A stretch of DNA of 64,000 nucleotides from Cordia subcordata (GCA_028554755.1 JAPTOF010000014.1:5952001-6016000); one strand, 5' to 3'; positions 1 to 12,560 are shown, numbered from the stretch's first letter. Translations and numbers: made by a program. The notes: a model not told the origin generated them from the sequence alone.

Positions 1-819
1 AGCGTAGGACTCTCTCTGTATGAGGGAAAAACGACTAGCAAAATGCTTATACTATTACACTATATGCTAATACGAGAATGCTACTATATCCCTGGCTCCT
101 TCTGGACACGGCTATATATAGAGGAGCAAAGAGGAGCAGTCAGCAAATAGCCATTAAGAGAGCCATAAACATGTCCCTCCAACAGTCAAAAAAGTCCACA
201 AAAAAAGCTCACCTGATGCCAACGTGCTAAAAAGTAAATCCATAAACATGTCCCTCCAACAGTAAAAAACGTCCACAAAAAAAAGCTCACCTGATGCCAA
301 CGTGCTAAAAAGTATATCCCGAGCTTTAATATATCAGTTACGTCTTCCTCAAACTCTTCAGGTGTTTGAGAGTTTTGTACCAAACCCACACCCACACCCG
401 CGCCGCGTCCCCGGGCCGGCCCGGGCGAGCCGAGCGATACGGTGCGGGCGGGCGCGCGCGCATGTGGTGGGTTTAGTACCATGCCCACCATGTATAGTCT
501 TCCCTTCATATGCCTCACTGGCACACCTCATAAAAGAATCTATATGTAAAGTGAGAAAAATTTAATGGTTTTCCTATATGGGATACAAACCCACAGATAA
601 CCAAATCTAACAACCAAACTAGTAACCCACTCAACTTTGGTTGCTAATTTCTCATTCACCTTTAATCCGTTTTTAACATGTAAATATATCATGTTAATCC
701 ATTCGAAACAAGGAACGTAACGATATCAACAACAGACCCTTTTGACGTGCGGGACCTAACTCAAAAATTGAGTCAATATTACTTTGACCTCATGTTAAAG
801 CATTCTAAACTAACAATTC
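1..819. other. Unassigned intergenic DNA with CpG-rich patch
   Basis: No gene is supported. Positions 396-470 form an abrupt GC-rich, CpG-rich block inside AT-rich DNA, just after a 77-bp tandem duplication. A TATATATAG string near 111-120 could be a core promoter, but no coding region follows it. Two overlapping open frames on opposite strands here exist only because the GC-rich block lacks stop codons; their proteins are low-complexity and unlike any family I know. Confidence 0.5.
163..316. repeat. 77-bp tandem duplication, two copies
   Basis: Units 163-239 and 240-316 are almost identical. Each starts CCATAAACATGTCCC and ends in AAAAAGTA(A/T)ATC. The differences are a few substitutions and A-run length changes, which points to a recent duplication. 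Confidence 0.9.
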
Positions 820-3090
820 TTTCTAAAGTTTTGGATGGATTAGGAGAGTTACTGGCGGCAAAAAGTTGGTTGTAAATGGATTTCTCAGGGGGACATGCAT
901 ACTCGTTATTTCCATGTTCTGATGGCTAATAAGCGTATTCGGAATAATATTGGTCGATTACTGACCCCAGGGAAGGTATTATGTAGGACAAGAGAACTAT
1001 TCAGCATTCTGCTATTGATTATTTCAGTACCTTATTAAAAAGATGAAGGAGGGAATGTCGATTTGGCCAATTGGAGTCTTTTCCCGAAAGTGGTTGGTGA
1101 GAGGGATAATGAAGTCATAAGTAAGGTCCCTACTGTTGATGAGATTCGTAAAGCTTTATATTCAATTGATGATATGAGTGTGGCTGGCCCGGATGGATTT
1201 TTCTCAGCTTTTTACAAACATTGTTGGGAGGTTATTAAAACTGATTTGCTGGAGGCTGTTACGAGCTACCTTGTAGGAGAAAACCTGACTCAAGGAGTGA
1301 ATGCGATGTCTATTGCCTTAATACCAAAGAAAGATAATGCTGAGTGGTGGAGTGATTTTCGCCCCATCAATGTGTTTAATTTTTTTTTTTTTTCCATATA
1401 AAATCTTCTCGAAGATTCTGTCTAATAGATTGGATAATTATCTCCCAAATTTGATTTCCGAGAATCAGAGTGGTTTTATGAAGGGTCGACTTATCAGTGA
1501 TAACATTTTAATGGCTTAAGAGATGATTCACCTTTCACCGTATTGATAAGGTGCCAAGGGGAAGTGTGATGATCAAGTTAGACATGATAAAGGCATATGA
1601 TTGTCTGAATTGGAATTTCTTACGGGGTGCAATGCATGCGTGTGGTTTTTCTTTAAAATGGATTGATTTGCTCAAATGTTGTGTTACTCAATATAAGTTC
1701 TCTATCTTGTTGAATGGTGAGTTAAAGGGATTTTTCTCTTCTAGCAGAGGTCTTCAGCAAAGTGATCCTCTCTCTCCCCTTTTATTTTTTCTTGCTGCAG
1801 TTTATTTATCTCATTGTTTAAATGATCTTTTTATTGCTAATCCTTCCCTGTGCTTTATCACCGGGTAATCTACCCTAGTGGCTCATTTAAGTTTTGCAAA
1901 TGATATTATTATTTTCACTAATGGGTGCAAAGCTGCTCTTAAAAGCACTATCCAAACTTCTTCAACATTAAGAAGAGGCCATGGGGCAGAAAGTCAATAT
2001 TGAGAAGAGTAGTTTTGTGGTTTCTGATAGGATGCGGAGTGCTAGAGTTGATATTATGGCTAATAGTACAATTTTCAGGCGGAGTTTGTTCCCTGTGAAA
2101 TATCTGAGTGTTCACTTGAGGAAGGGGAGAAAGAAGGCCATTCTCTTTGAGGATTTAATTCGAAAAGTCGTGCAAAAAGGCAAAAATTGTCTCCGGGGGG
2201 ACGTCTTGTGCTCTTGCAGAGTACTTTAAATTCCATTCCGTTGTATTTGATGCAAGTTATGTGACCACCAAAAACGGTTTTATCTAGATTGGAAAGGATC
2301 TTTAATGGTTTCCTGTGGGGTGATAAAGGGGCGCTTAAAAGGTTGAGATGGAGCTCGTGGCAAAAAGTTTGTTTCCCTCGTGACGACGGTGGCCTGGGGT
2401 TTAGAAGGTTAAAGGATGTTATAATGGTGTTTGAACATAAGCTTTGGTGACGTTTTTGGACGTCAAATGGCCTGTGGAGCGCTTTCTTGAGATCTAAATA
2501 TTGTAAGGCTATGCATCCTCTTTTGATTGGTAGCAATCTCACAGACTCGCCTGCTTCGAAACCGATGGTGGCAATTACGGATGAAGTAGAAACTCATCTT
2601 AAATGGAAGTTGGAAAGAGGTGAGGTGAGGTGAGGTGAGCTTCTGGTGGGATGTTTGGATGCATGAAGGGCGCCTTAGAGACTTGGCCGATTACGCTGAG
2701 CCAGAGGGCTTATCAGTGGCGGATGTTTGGATAAACGGCATAGATCGGTTCCTCTCAAGATTTCTTTTTTTGTTTGGCGTTTGTTGCATGGTTGGCTTCC
2801 TGTTGACAGTAGACTGCAAAGTAAGGGGATTTCTATGGCCTCTCAATGCCAATGCTATCATCATGTTGAAACTCTTGAACATTTGCTTTTTCAAATCCCC
2901 CAAAGTTATGCAGGTTTGGCGTCATTATGCAGCGCTTTTCGGTTGTAATTTTAGCCTCTTGGGAGTGCGTCAATGCCTTGTGCAGTGGTATATTTCGTGC
3001 AATTTTGTTGGTGTGGGGCACATTAGAGAGATCATGCCAAAACAAATTGAATCGTTCCATTCTAATCTAAATCAGATCCCTTCATGATTT
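820..3090 (+). pseudogene. Decayed LINE (non-LTR retrotransposon) reverse transcriptase
   Basis: This is the pol of a plant L1-like LINE, which would encode reverse transcriptase for target-primed retrotransposition. Conserved blocks appear in the right order but in shifting frames. At 1063-1401 there is the VAGPDG and FRPIN region. At 1400-1519 there is the ISENQSGFMKGRLISDNIL block. At 1551-1868 there is the KLDMIKAYD block and the GLQQSDPLSPLLF block. The catalytic [FY]ADD box near 1897-1908 reads FAND, so one catalytic Asp is replaced. At 2727-2948 lies the C-terminal zf-RVT region (FFVWRLLHGWLP, paired Cys, EHLLF). Frameshifts and stops (for example after 1401, 1519, 1868 and 2229) make it inactive. 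The endonuclease domain, a clear 5' end, poly(A) tail and target duplication are not visible. Confidence 0.88.
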
Positions 3091-3982
3091 TATTTTTTCT
3101 AGTTTAAATATTCTATTCAATTAATCTAGATATCTCATAAAAATGCATGATTATCTTTGAAAACTTATTAAGAATAAAAGTTTATAAAATATATCTATAG
3201 AATTAATAACAAACAATACTTTCGGCTTTTTATGATGAGAACTTAGCATCAGGATAACCACAATATCAGACTTATCGCAATTCTACAAATCACGAACAAT
3301 AGCAACGCACTTTAATGTTATATTTTTCAAATTAATTAAGAGTTAGATAATATTTTCAACGAAATGACAAATTCAATTTTGAAACTTTTAGACACAAGAA
3401 ATCATGAATCATTAATTCATGATCCAATTATTTGGACAACAAGACTTTGTTTTACAAAAAAAAAATACAAAATATATATTCATGAAAGGAAAGAATTATA
3501 GATAATTATAAGTTCCCAAGAGGATACGAGTACCATAAAACTAAGTTAGTACCACATATCTCTTTGTTGTTATTTTATTTTTCAACGTCTAATACACGTA
3601 GTTTTGTAATTAGCCATATTATACAAGATTAAGCATGTCACATCATTACGAACTATGAAAATTTGGAAGATTGATTATAGTAAATTGACATACGCATTTA
3701 AAAAATATCCAAAAAATTAACAATGTTAACGTTACACCGCATCCACGTTTGCCTTTACCTGTAAAGCTGACTATTTTTTTTTTAAATCTGCAAAACTGAC
3801 TTTGAACTCTTGATCTTGCCATGAAATATCTCATGTCAATCATCAACACTTCTTTTGTTTCCTTTCTTTTCTTCTTTTCTTTTTTTCTTTTTCCAACAAT
3901 CCAGAAACTTTTTCATACAACCAGCTCTTGGAGCACCAAACTAAAAAGCAGCGTCTCTCACAATTTTTATCGAAAATGCGTA
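3091..3982. other. Intergenic AT-rich DNA
   Basis: No gene or recognisable repeat. There is an A-run near 3459 and a pyrimidine-rich tract at 3850-3895. The one open frame here (about 67 codons, minus strand) resembles no known protein. Confidence 0.5.
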
Positions 3983-5409
3983 TGTTAGAAAAACGAGCAC
4001 TCATTTGTAGAACTAGTATTTAATTAGTATAATAAAATAACACGGAGTAAGCAACTTAGGTTCAATTTGGTATGGTAAAATGGTATAGAACGGAATGGTT
4101 ATTTTACATTTGCATTCCCTTTCTTATGTTTGATAAAATTAATTGAAGTTCGATAGTTCATTCTCATAGAATGGTTTTTTCAAGGGGAAAAAAATTAGAA
4201 AACTCGTTCCTTAATTAAACTCAAAGAATGGATATTCTAATTTAGTGGGAATCAATAAAAAAAATTTAAAATCACAAAATTAATTTATTTTCCATCTATT
4301 ATTGAGCAAATTCTCAATCTTTATCTAAAATTAAAAAATTAAAAAAAGTTAAAAAATTAAAATTTAAACAATTAAAAAGTGAAAATTTTAAAAACTAAAA
4401 ATAAACTTGTCTCTTTCATTTTTTACTCTTTTTTAGGTAGACAGCGTATGTATTTCTATTTGAAAGTTATTTCTCTTTTAATTATTTTAAAAATTAAATA
4501 AATTAAAATATGATGTTCAAATAAAAATAATAGAATAAATAATGCTATGTTTTATTGTCAATTAAAAGACTCGCAAGAGTATTATCATAAATAAACTTAA
4601 ATTTATACCAAATTAAGAACAAGTATATTTAGTAAATGGAAATAAATTTCGTCCAATTCTAACTTGTTAAAATAACTTTACCAAACATACGAAATAAAAT
4701 AAGGATTCCATTCTAAGTTTATTATGGTTTTAACCAAACACAAGAAAAAGAATAATATTCTATAAGTCTTCTACCTTGAATTCTATTCTGTCCTGAATGA
4801 CTATTTTTTTCCAAATCATTCTATCATACCAAACGATCCATTACAGAACTTAATGAATTAACACGAATATGCGAAGAATTAAGTCGAGGCCTGAACTTGG
4901 TTCAATGTCCTTAGGATTTAATTGTCTTGCACTGGTGCTCACGGTTGATGACGATAGTCTTCCAGGATACAACGACTTCGTCTTTGAATAGGAGCACTCC
5001 AAATTCAAACACCCAGCGAACCAAAATAGTGATGAACTCTTCCTTAAAATGCCTTAAACTAGAATGAATGCTATGAGAGATATCTTGTAGAATATATAAT
5101 TGTATGCTATGTATGATGCAAACTGAATGCCTGGAATGGCCTATTTATAACTACTAGACGACTATTCGGAAAAGCTATGGCAACTCTTCATGCAAAGGAA
5201 TGTGTCCTTTAGCTAAGAAAAGTTATAACTCTCAGTTCAAAAAGTTATAGCCTTTAGTTAGGGATGTGTCCTTTAGCAAAGAAAAATTATAACTAAAAGT
5301 TATAACCTTTAGTTCGGAAAGGTTGCAACCCGTAGAATTCTATTTTAACTTACCTTTCTAAATACCAATTAAATTTAATCTCAATTTTTCACTCACTCTA
5401 TTTAGAACA
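3983..5409 (-). repeat. 3' LTR of Copia-1, split by a 782-bp insertion
   Basis: Without the insertion at 4059-4840 this LTR is about 645 bp and aligns along its whole length with the LTR at 10270-10930. It begins TGTTAGAA and ends at TTTAGAACA, where the partner has TTTACTAACA. The partner LTR provides the uninterrupted site. Confidence 0.88.
4059..4840. mobile_element. Non-autonomous PIF/Harbinger-type element, TTA duplication
   Basis: Both ends carry inverted copies of a TTTGGTATG(G/A)TA(A/G)AATG motif inside imperfect terminal inverted repeats. TTA flanks the element on both sides (4056-4058 and 4841-4843). The partner LTR has one TTA at this point, so that is an empty site. A 3-bp TTA duplication with a GTTTGGT-type end is typical of the PIF/Harbinger (Tourist) superfamily. 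The 782 bp between are AT-rich and non-coding, so mobility would depend on a transposase from elsewhere. Confidence 0.85.
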
Positions 5410-6125
5410 ATCCCTCACATGAATAAGAATGGACTCATCGCCAGAAACAAGTTTTAAGAAATGCAAATGTATGCAAACACAAGGAAGAGGTCATATAGAA
5501 TTATATTGCATTAGGATAGGTAGCCAGCAACTTTGAACCTTCCTTTATTGAGCACTATGAAATGTGATGTCTTTAATTGTTCAACTTTTATGTAAACCAA
5601 GACAATAGTATTGCACACAATACCACTCAACACTATCTTGAAGTTCTCATTGTTTTGTTCATTTTGGCCCTAAACAATTCTTGGTTTTCATTAGTACTCT
5701 CTGAGAATTTAGTCTTAGAATTCTCATAGGACCGGTCCAATCCCTACTCATTTAGGTAACTTCTTATTAAGAGGCTTTTATTGTACCTCAATTTGAAATT
5801 TCCAAGGTATAAGAGTCATTAAAAGCCATAGCTTAGTCTAAACTTTTATAGGTAACATTGTCTGCATACCATAGGAATAGGTAAGAGGGTAAACCCCTAC
5901 AATGCTTTGTACAAAAACTGCAATTACATAATTCAGTTTATCCTTTGAATCTAGATCTTAGGATCTCCAGTCAACTAGGTAGGATTCCCATTATGGTAAA
6001 TCTTAATCATAGGCTTAAGACCCATTCCTCTTAATGTATCATATACTCTCTCTCTCTCTCTCGGGGTAAACCTTTTGTTAACGGATTCGTTATATTATCT
6101 TTTGACCTCACATAGTCAGCAGATA

Positions 6126-7290
6126 TTATATCACTAGACGTATATGTCTAGACCAACCATTATACATACCATTATATGCCCTTCCAATTGCTGATTGACT
6201 ATCACAATAAATACAAATTGTTGGCACAGATTTAGTCCAACATGGAACATCCTCTAAAAAGTTACAAAGCCATTTTACTTCTTCACCTACTTTTTCTGAA
6301 GAAATGAATTCAGACTCCATTATGGGTCTAGCAATACATGTTTGCGTTGAGGATTTCCATAAAATTGCTACTCTTACCAAAGTGAAAACATAACCATTTG
6401 TAGATTTAGTTACTTCAATTAGATATCCAATTTGCATCACTATATCCCTTAACCACTATGAAATATCTAGTATAGTGCAGCCCATAGTTTAAGCTATATC
6501 TTAAATACATTAGAACTCTCACAAGACCTATCTATTGAACTTGCCTTCGGTTGCTCGTATATCTACTCAATTTACCAACTGCATTTGCTATATCCTGTCC
6601 AGTGCAATTCATAATATATATTAAGCTACCAATAATATGAGAATATTCCAATTGGGATATAGCCTCACCAGTATTTTTGCTCAAATGTAAGTTCAAATCT
6701 ATATGTGTTTTCACAGGACTATTATCATAGCCTTTAAACATATTTAGCACTTTCTCAACATAATGAGACTAAGATAGAACTAGCCCTTCGAATGTTCTAG
6801 TAATCTTCATTCCTAAGATTAAATTTGCCACACCCATATCTTTTATATCAAATTTACTCGCCAACATTTTCTTGGTAGAGTTAATGATTTCAATATTGCT
6901 TCCAATGATAATCATATCGTCTACATACAAACAAACAATGACATATTCTTCTTCAATGCCTTTCACATAGACACGTTTGTCACATTCATTAATCTTGAAT
7001 CCATTTAAGATCATTGCTTTATCGAACTTTTCATGCGATTGTTTCGATACTTGCTTTAAGCCCTACAAAGACTTAGCAAGTTTACAAACCTTTTTTTCTT
7101 GGCCTGGAACTACAAACCCTTTGGGTTGTTCCATATAGATCTCTACATCTAAATCTCCATTTAAAAAGGTTGTTTTAATATCCATTTGGTGTCTCTCTAA
7201 GTTATTGATGGCCGCTATTACAATCAATAACTAGATAGAAGTTATTCTAGCAATTGGTAAGTAAGTATTGAAATAGTCTAGGCCTTTTTT
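6126..7290 (-). pseudogene. Copia-1 reverse transcriptase C-part and RNase H
   Basis: Three broken open frames (7014-6769, 6750-6532, 6440-6126) match the copia RT-RNase H order. The first contains the catalytic box in CLYVDDMIIIGSN. The second matches the RT connection region (SYIIGSLIYIMNCTGQDIANAVGKLSRY-like text, shown only in part). The third ends with the RNase [10 protein letters not shown] motif. The stretch 7015-7290 can be read as the RT block up to GLKQ only across stops. It is relic coding sequence, not a host gene. Confidence 0.85.
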
Positions 7291-7665
7291 CTATCGATAC
7301 CCTTTAACTTCTAATCTAGCCTTGTACTTATTGATTAATCCACCAGCTTTCATATTTCTCTTGAAAATCCACTTACAACCTAGGGGCTTATTTCTAGGAG
7401 AAAGATCCACCAATTCCCAAGTATGATTTTGCATGATGGATTCTATTTCACTATTAACTGCTTCTTTCCAAAAAGGTGCTTTCGGAAAAGACAATGCCTC
7501 ATTGAAAGTAATAGGTTCTTTCTTTAACAAATATGTTAGAAAATCCAAACCAAAAGATTTGGATACCCTCGCTCTTTTACTCCGTCTTGGTTCCTCTTGT
7601 TCTGCATTTTCATTTTTTATAGGTTCAGAACCTATACTTTCTTCATATGACAATTTAAAGGTCAT
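7291..7665 (-). pseudogene. Copia-1 integrase/RT linker and RT N-terminus
   Basis: The frame contains a charged linker (PRRSKRARVSKSFG) followed by the RT start with TWELVDL and GCKWIFKRNMKAGG, standard copia RT N-terminal signatures. It ends at KGYR, after which the frame is lost. Confidence 0.85.
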
Positions 7666-7669
7666 TCAT

Positions 7670-8859
7670 TCTGGTGTATTTTTACAAGGAAAAATGTCTT
7701 CAAAGAACTATGCATTCCTTGACTTTATAATTGGGTTGACATGTATATCTTCAATCTCATATTTATGCACCAAGGACCTGTAGGCCACACTATTACTAGC
7801 GTACCTAATAAATGTACCATTTTAGGTCCAACTTTCACCATTTTAGGAGTTAGAACTCCTACCTTCACGAGACATCCCCACACATTTAAGAATTTGAAGG
7901 ACTAAGGATGACTTTTCCATAACTCATAAGGTGTTTTGGGCAATCTCTTGTAGGGTAACTTATTAAGAATATAATTAGCAATTGAGACTGCTTCCCCCTA
8001 CATGTTATCAGGTAAACCTGAATTGATCAACATAACATTCATCATTTCTCCTAAAGTACAGTTCTTGCGTTCAACGATTTCATTTTGTTGAGGAGTGTAA
8101 AGTGCCGTTACTTGATGGATTATTCCGTATTCAACACAAAATTGCTCGAAAGAGCCACGTACTCTCCTCCCTGATCATTTCTCAACATTTTGATCCTTTT
8201 GCTAAGTTGATTTTCAGCTTCACTTTTATATTGTTTAAATACTTCTAAAGCCTCATCCTTACACCAAAGTAAGTAAGCATAACAGTACCTAGTGCAATCA
8301 TCAATAAAAGTTATAAAGTACTTTTTGCCTCTTCTTGATTGCACTTGTTTTAAATCACAGATGTCATTGTGAAATAACTCTAATGGCTTTGAACTTCTTT
8401 CAATAGATTTAAAATAAGGTTTAGGCGATTTTGCTTCTATACAAATTTCGCATTTGTCATGTAAATTGAGATCCATTTTAGGTAATAAACCACTTTGTAC
8501 AAGTCTTTGCAATGAGTCAATATTTACATGTCCTAATCTATTATGCATAAATTAGGAGATTCCAACAAGTAAGCAGAAGTAGAAACTTTAGTATTCATTT
8601 CAATTTCAATTACATTCTTAGGTACCACGATCATTACATTCAACTTAAAAAGACTGTCACAAAGGTACCTTTTCCTGATGTACATATCACTCTTAGTTAA
8701 TACAATCTTGTCAGACTCAAAAACTACCCTAAAGCCATTCTTACTTAACAATGACCCTGACACTAAGTTCTTCGGGATATCTAACACATGAAGCACATTG
8801 TTTAGAGTCAATTCTTTCTCGGATGTAATCTTCAGGATTACTTTTCCCGTCCCGTGCAC
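7670..8859 (-). pseudogene. Copia-1 protease tail and integrase
   Basis: The frame 8859-8533 holds the LNNVLHVLDIPKNLVS motif of the protease/integrase junction. The frame 8548-8120 holds the integrase N-terminal zinc region (HNRLGHVN, CEIC), then FHNDICDLK, FIDDCTRYCYAYLL and RNDQGGEYV, which carry the first two catalytic Asp positions. The C-terminal part below 8120, including the Glu region, is recognisable (for example the NGVVER-type block near 8075) but lies across stops. Confidence 0.82.
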
Positions 8860-8963
8860 TTTTGAGGTAAAGGAATTTCCAATGTAAAGTGTCTCACCGT
8901 TGATGCTCTAGTATGTGGTAAACATTTTCCGATCCGAGCATACATGTCAAGTAGCCCTTGGAT

Positions 8964-10016
8964 TTACCCACCGTTGCTTAGGATTTCCAACAAAGTTGAC
9001 TTTTGAACAACTGCTGAAAGATTTAGATTAGTAACTTCATCAACCAAGTTGTCCATCTCGGTCACATTGGCTTGCGCTTGCTTCTCTTTCTCGGAATTGG
9101 TTGTCTTACGGTGTCGACAGCCCTTGGCAATGTGTCCCATAGACAAAGCAATTTCCTTTAAACTTCTTGTTCTTGTTATTCTCGCCATTGTGACTTGGTT
9201 CGGCATGTTTTCTCTTTTTGCTTGACGGACCCTATTCCACCACCTTGGCCTTGGATTCAAAGGAATGACCATTCTTTTTCTCCTAGACTCAGTTATCTTC
9301 CTCAATCCTCAACCGTACAATCAAGTCCTCTAACATCATCTCCTTGAGCTTGTGCTTTAAATAGTTCTTGAAATCTTTCCATGCAAGTGATAGTTTTTCA
9401 ATCAAAGAAGCAACTTGAAAAGATTCACTTAAAATCATACCCTCGGCATGAAGTTCATGGAGAATAAGTTGGAATTCTTGGACTTGATTCATCACCATTT
9501 AGGAGTCCACCATTTAAAAGTCTAAAAATTTGCCGACTATGAATTTCTTTGTTCCGGCATCTTCAATCCTGTACTTCTTGTCTAGGTATTCCCACAACGC
9601 TTGGCTATCTTTAATGGATTGTGCACGTTATACAACATGTTGTCCAAGCCATTGAGGATATAGTTTCTGGAAAGGAAATCAGAATGTTCCCATACATCCA
9701 CAGCTATAATCGCTTGTCTATTTGGATTGCCTCCCAACTCTCGAGCGTTCTCTTGTAGGAACCTAGCCAAATCTAGGGTGGCAAGATAGAACAACATCTT
9801 TTGCTGCCATCTTTTGAAGTTGTTCCCGTTAAACTTTTCTAGTCTCTCACCAGGTCCAGTTGGTCCAAGGATGTGTCCAACTAATGACATAGCCATTAAA
9901 GGATTGGCATTTGGTGCACTTGCTTGTCCGCTTGAAAGAACAGTGTTTGCACTCTCCAGTGGTGTGTTACCGGATCCACCATTTGTTGGAACCATTGGAT
10001 TTCCTTCGGTTGACAT
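8964..10016 (-). pseudogene. Copia-1 gag
   Basis: The frame 10016-9582 gives the Gag N-terminus with EKFNGNNFKRWQQKMLFYL, a typical copia Gag motif. The frame 9498-9289 gives the helical UBN2-like part. The frame 9305-8964 is a basic tail where a CCHC knuckle is expected (only GHIAKGCRHR is left). Two frameshifts separate the pieces. Confidence 0.8.
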
Positions 10017-10269
10017 GTTGTATGTCTAGCACAAATCGAAAAGAAATTTGGTATATCTTTTCAAAAAAAAAATGAACAGACTACATAATATAGTAATCTA
10101 AAGAAAGGAAATTCTAATAGAACAAGTCAATTAATCTTCCAAGTTATCAAGAAACCAAGTTTACAAAAAACAGAAATCAGGTTCTCAAGAAACCAAGTTT
10201 TTTAAAATAGGAAAAGAATTAGATTAATACAAGGACTACAAAATCGCAAGAGAGTTTAAGTCTTAAGAT

Positions 10270-10930
10270 TGTTAGAAGAAGGAGCACTAATTTGTAGGAC
10301 TAGTATTTAATTAATATAATAAAATAACATAGAGCAAGCAACTTACAGCACTTAATGAATTAACACGAATATGCAAAGAATTAAGTCAAGGCCTGAACTT
10401 GGTTCAATGTTCTTAAGACTTAATCGTCCTGCATTGGTACTTACGGTTGATGTCGACAGTCTCCCAAGATACAATGACTTCGTCTTTGAATAGAAGTACT
10501 CCAAATTCAAAGATCCAGTGAACCAAAATAGTGATGAACTCTTTCCTTAGAATGCCTTAAATTAGTATGAATGCTATGCAAGATATCTTGTAGAATATGT
10601 AGTTGTATGCTATGAATGATGCAAATTGAATACTTGGAATGCCCTATTTATAGATGATAGACACCAGTTCGGAAAATCTATGATAACTGTTCATGACAAG
10701 GGATGTATCCTTTAGCTAAGAAAAGTCATAAATATTAGTTCAAAAAGTTATAGCCTTTAGTTAGAAATGTGTCCTTTAGCCAAGAAAAGTTAAAACTAAA
10801 AGTTATAATCTTTAGTTTGGAAAGGTTGCAACCCATAGAATTTAATTTTAAATTAAATTCTATTTTAATTTACCTTTCCAAATATGAATTAAATTTAATC
10901 TCAATTTCTCATTCAGTCTATTTACTAACA
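10270..10930 (-). repeat. 5' LTR of Copia-1
   Basis: This 661-bp LTR begins TGTTAG and ends CTAACA. Against the other LTR it has a short local duplication of ATTAAATT near 10840-10860 and many substitutions. It preserves the site (near 10336-10345) where the Harbinger-type element entered the other LTR. Confidence 0.88.
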
Positions 10931-11238
10931 ACTTATAAATATAAAAATAAGCGCTGCAAATAGGCAGTACATTACCCGAATGCCCTCTTGTAGACTTGGA
11001 AAACCCAAGAAGTACATCTAAAGTGTAATTATATGTTCTCAATTGCAATAATAACTAGTGTTTTTATAGAAGAAAAAAATAAAATGCATTTTATCCTCTT
11101 TTTCTTTCTCAAAGTTGCATAAAATTCTATGTGATCCTAAAACTTACTAATAAACTCCTTGGTTTCAAAATTTCACTCGCTCATAGTTTTTTTCCTTTGA
11201 GTTAGGAGAGTTTGTAAACGAAATGTCTCAATTACAGC
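10931..11238. other. Intergenic DNA, nothing recognised
   Basis: AT-rich with no coding region and no repeat that I can place. Confidence 0.4.
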
Positions 11239-11932
11239 TTGACTTGTCAAAAAAAAGAAAAGAAAGAAAAACTCAAGTAAATTGGTGTAGATTCCCCCTT
11301 TGATTTTAATATATAAGAGCAGCAGTTGCACATATTCCCCTAATTTAAAATAAGGTGCAAATACACCCCTAGATAAGGAGAAACAAAAAATTTATCTCCT
11401 AAATTATTTAATTTTTTAATAATGACTTTCTATTAAGCAATACAATATATTCAATGCTAAATAAATGCAAAAAAGAAAATATATTTATAAATAATAAACA
11501 AAAACCACCAAAAAGATGCTACATCCATTATATTAAAATTGGTGCAAATACACCTCTAAATGAGTGAAAAAAATTAAAAATATCTCTCCTAGATTATGTA
11601 ACTCTCTTAGTTTAGACTCCCTGTTAAGTAATGAAAATAAATTGAAAAATAATTGATGTATATCAACAAAATAAAAAACAAAAGGACAACCAACATATAG
11701 ACTAGACTATGTTTAGTTGATATTTATTCAATTATTGTTGAATATATTTACATTGTTTACACGATGAGTCATTTAAATAAAGAAATATACATAAATTATA
11801 TCTATAATTTTGATTATGGTGTATTTGCACCTTATCTCAAATCAGAAGAGGGAATCAACATCATTTTTGAAAACCAAAGGGGGAAATTTGCATCGAATTA
11901 CTTGATTTTTTTAATTATTGACAAGTGCAAGT
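11239..11932. repeat. Fold-back (long inverted repeat) element
   Basis: The outer arms are inverted copies: the left reads GACTTGTCAA, CTCAAGTAA, TTCCCCCTTTG, then GGTGCAAATACACC; the right carries the reverse complements in mirrored order up to TTGACAAGTGCAAG. Internally, GGTGCAAATACACC(C/T)CTA followed by an ATCTCTCCTA-like segment occurs twice in direct orientation (from 11351 and 11538). There is no coding capacity. The arms suggest a non-autonomous DNA transposon, but I cannot define a clean target-site duplication. Confidence 0.65.
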
Positions 11933-12495
11933 TGCAATACACAAGCACATATTTTACACTATGTTAACTCAAAGGGAAAGGCCAACGAATGGATAAATGT
12001 GCAATGTTTTTCTATACTACAGGGGTTTCAAGGAGTTTTAAACTACAAAGAATCTTATGTGACTTTAGTAGAACATAGGATGGTAAGATTTATTTTACTC
12101 TAAAAAAGATGGAAAAAAGAGAATGATATTTTGTATTCCTTGATTTATAAACTTTTAATTTTTATTTTGATTTTTCCATTAATGCGATTGCCATGGTTGA
12201 TAGTACATTTTCTGCTCTAAAGATTGTGAAGAATCAAATACATAACAGGATGAGTGATCAGTAGATATGACTGATAGTTTGGTGACATATATTGAGAAAG
12301 ATATTTTTAGTAGTATTGGCAACAAGGTTATCATGCACTGTTATCAAAGCATGAACATTTGTAGAGACTAGAGAGCATTTGTAATTTTTTTAAAGTTTTT
12401 ATTAATGTGAAAGTTAAAGATATTTGCTAATACCTATTTTTAATGCTTTACTTATTGACTTAATTAGAATACCTTGTTATATATATTTTGATTTT

Positions 12496-12560
12496 TAAGT
12501 GTTATATATATATATATATATATATATATCTATATATATGTATGTATGTATATGTATATA
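12496..12560. repeat. TA/TATG microsatellite
   Basis: (TA)n interrupted by C, then (TATG)n. Simple sequence only. Confidence 0.9.

Larger units (their letters stand above)
3983..10930 (-). mobile_element. Degenerate Ty1/copia LTR retrotransposon (Copia-1)
   Basis: LTRs at both ends start TGTTAG, and the right one ends CTAACA. The internal region on the minus strand holds gag, protease, integrase, reverse transcriptase and RNase H remnants in the copia order (integrase before RT). Every domain is broken by stops or frameshifts, so the copy is dead. A canonical tRNA-Met primer-binding site is not visible beside the 5' LTR (below 10270). The bases flanking the two LTRs do not give a clear 5-bp duplication, so one edge may have been altered. 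The LTRs are clearly diverged, so this is older than the elements at 20748 and 32066. Confidence 0.9.

Noticed and set aside
186..565. Opposite-strand frames of 112 and 87 codons over the GC-rich patch
   Set aside because: They are open because GC-rich DNA lacks stops. The products are low-complexity, contain a duplicated segment from the 77-bp repeat, and match no family.
3646..3849. 67-codon minus-strand frame in intergenic DNA
   Set aside because: No start context, no promoter and no recognisable domain.
5410..6125. Possible extra ORF between Copia-1 RNase H and the 3' LTR
   Set aside because: No open frame of useful length remains and no motif is recognisable, so nothing can be claimed.
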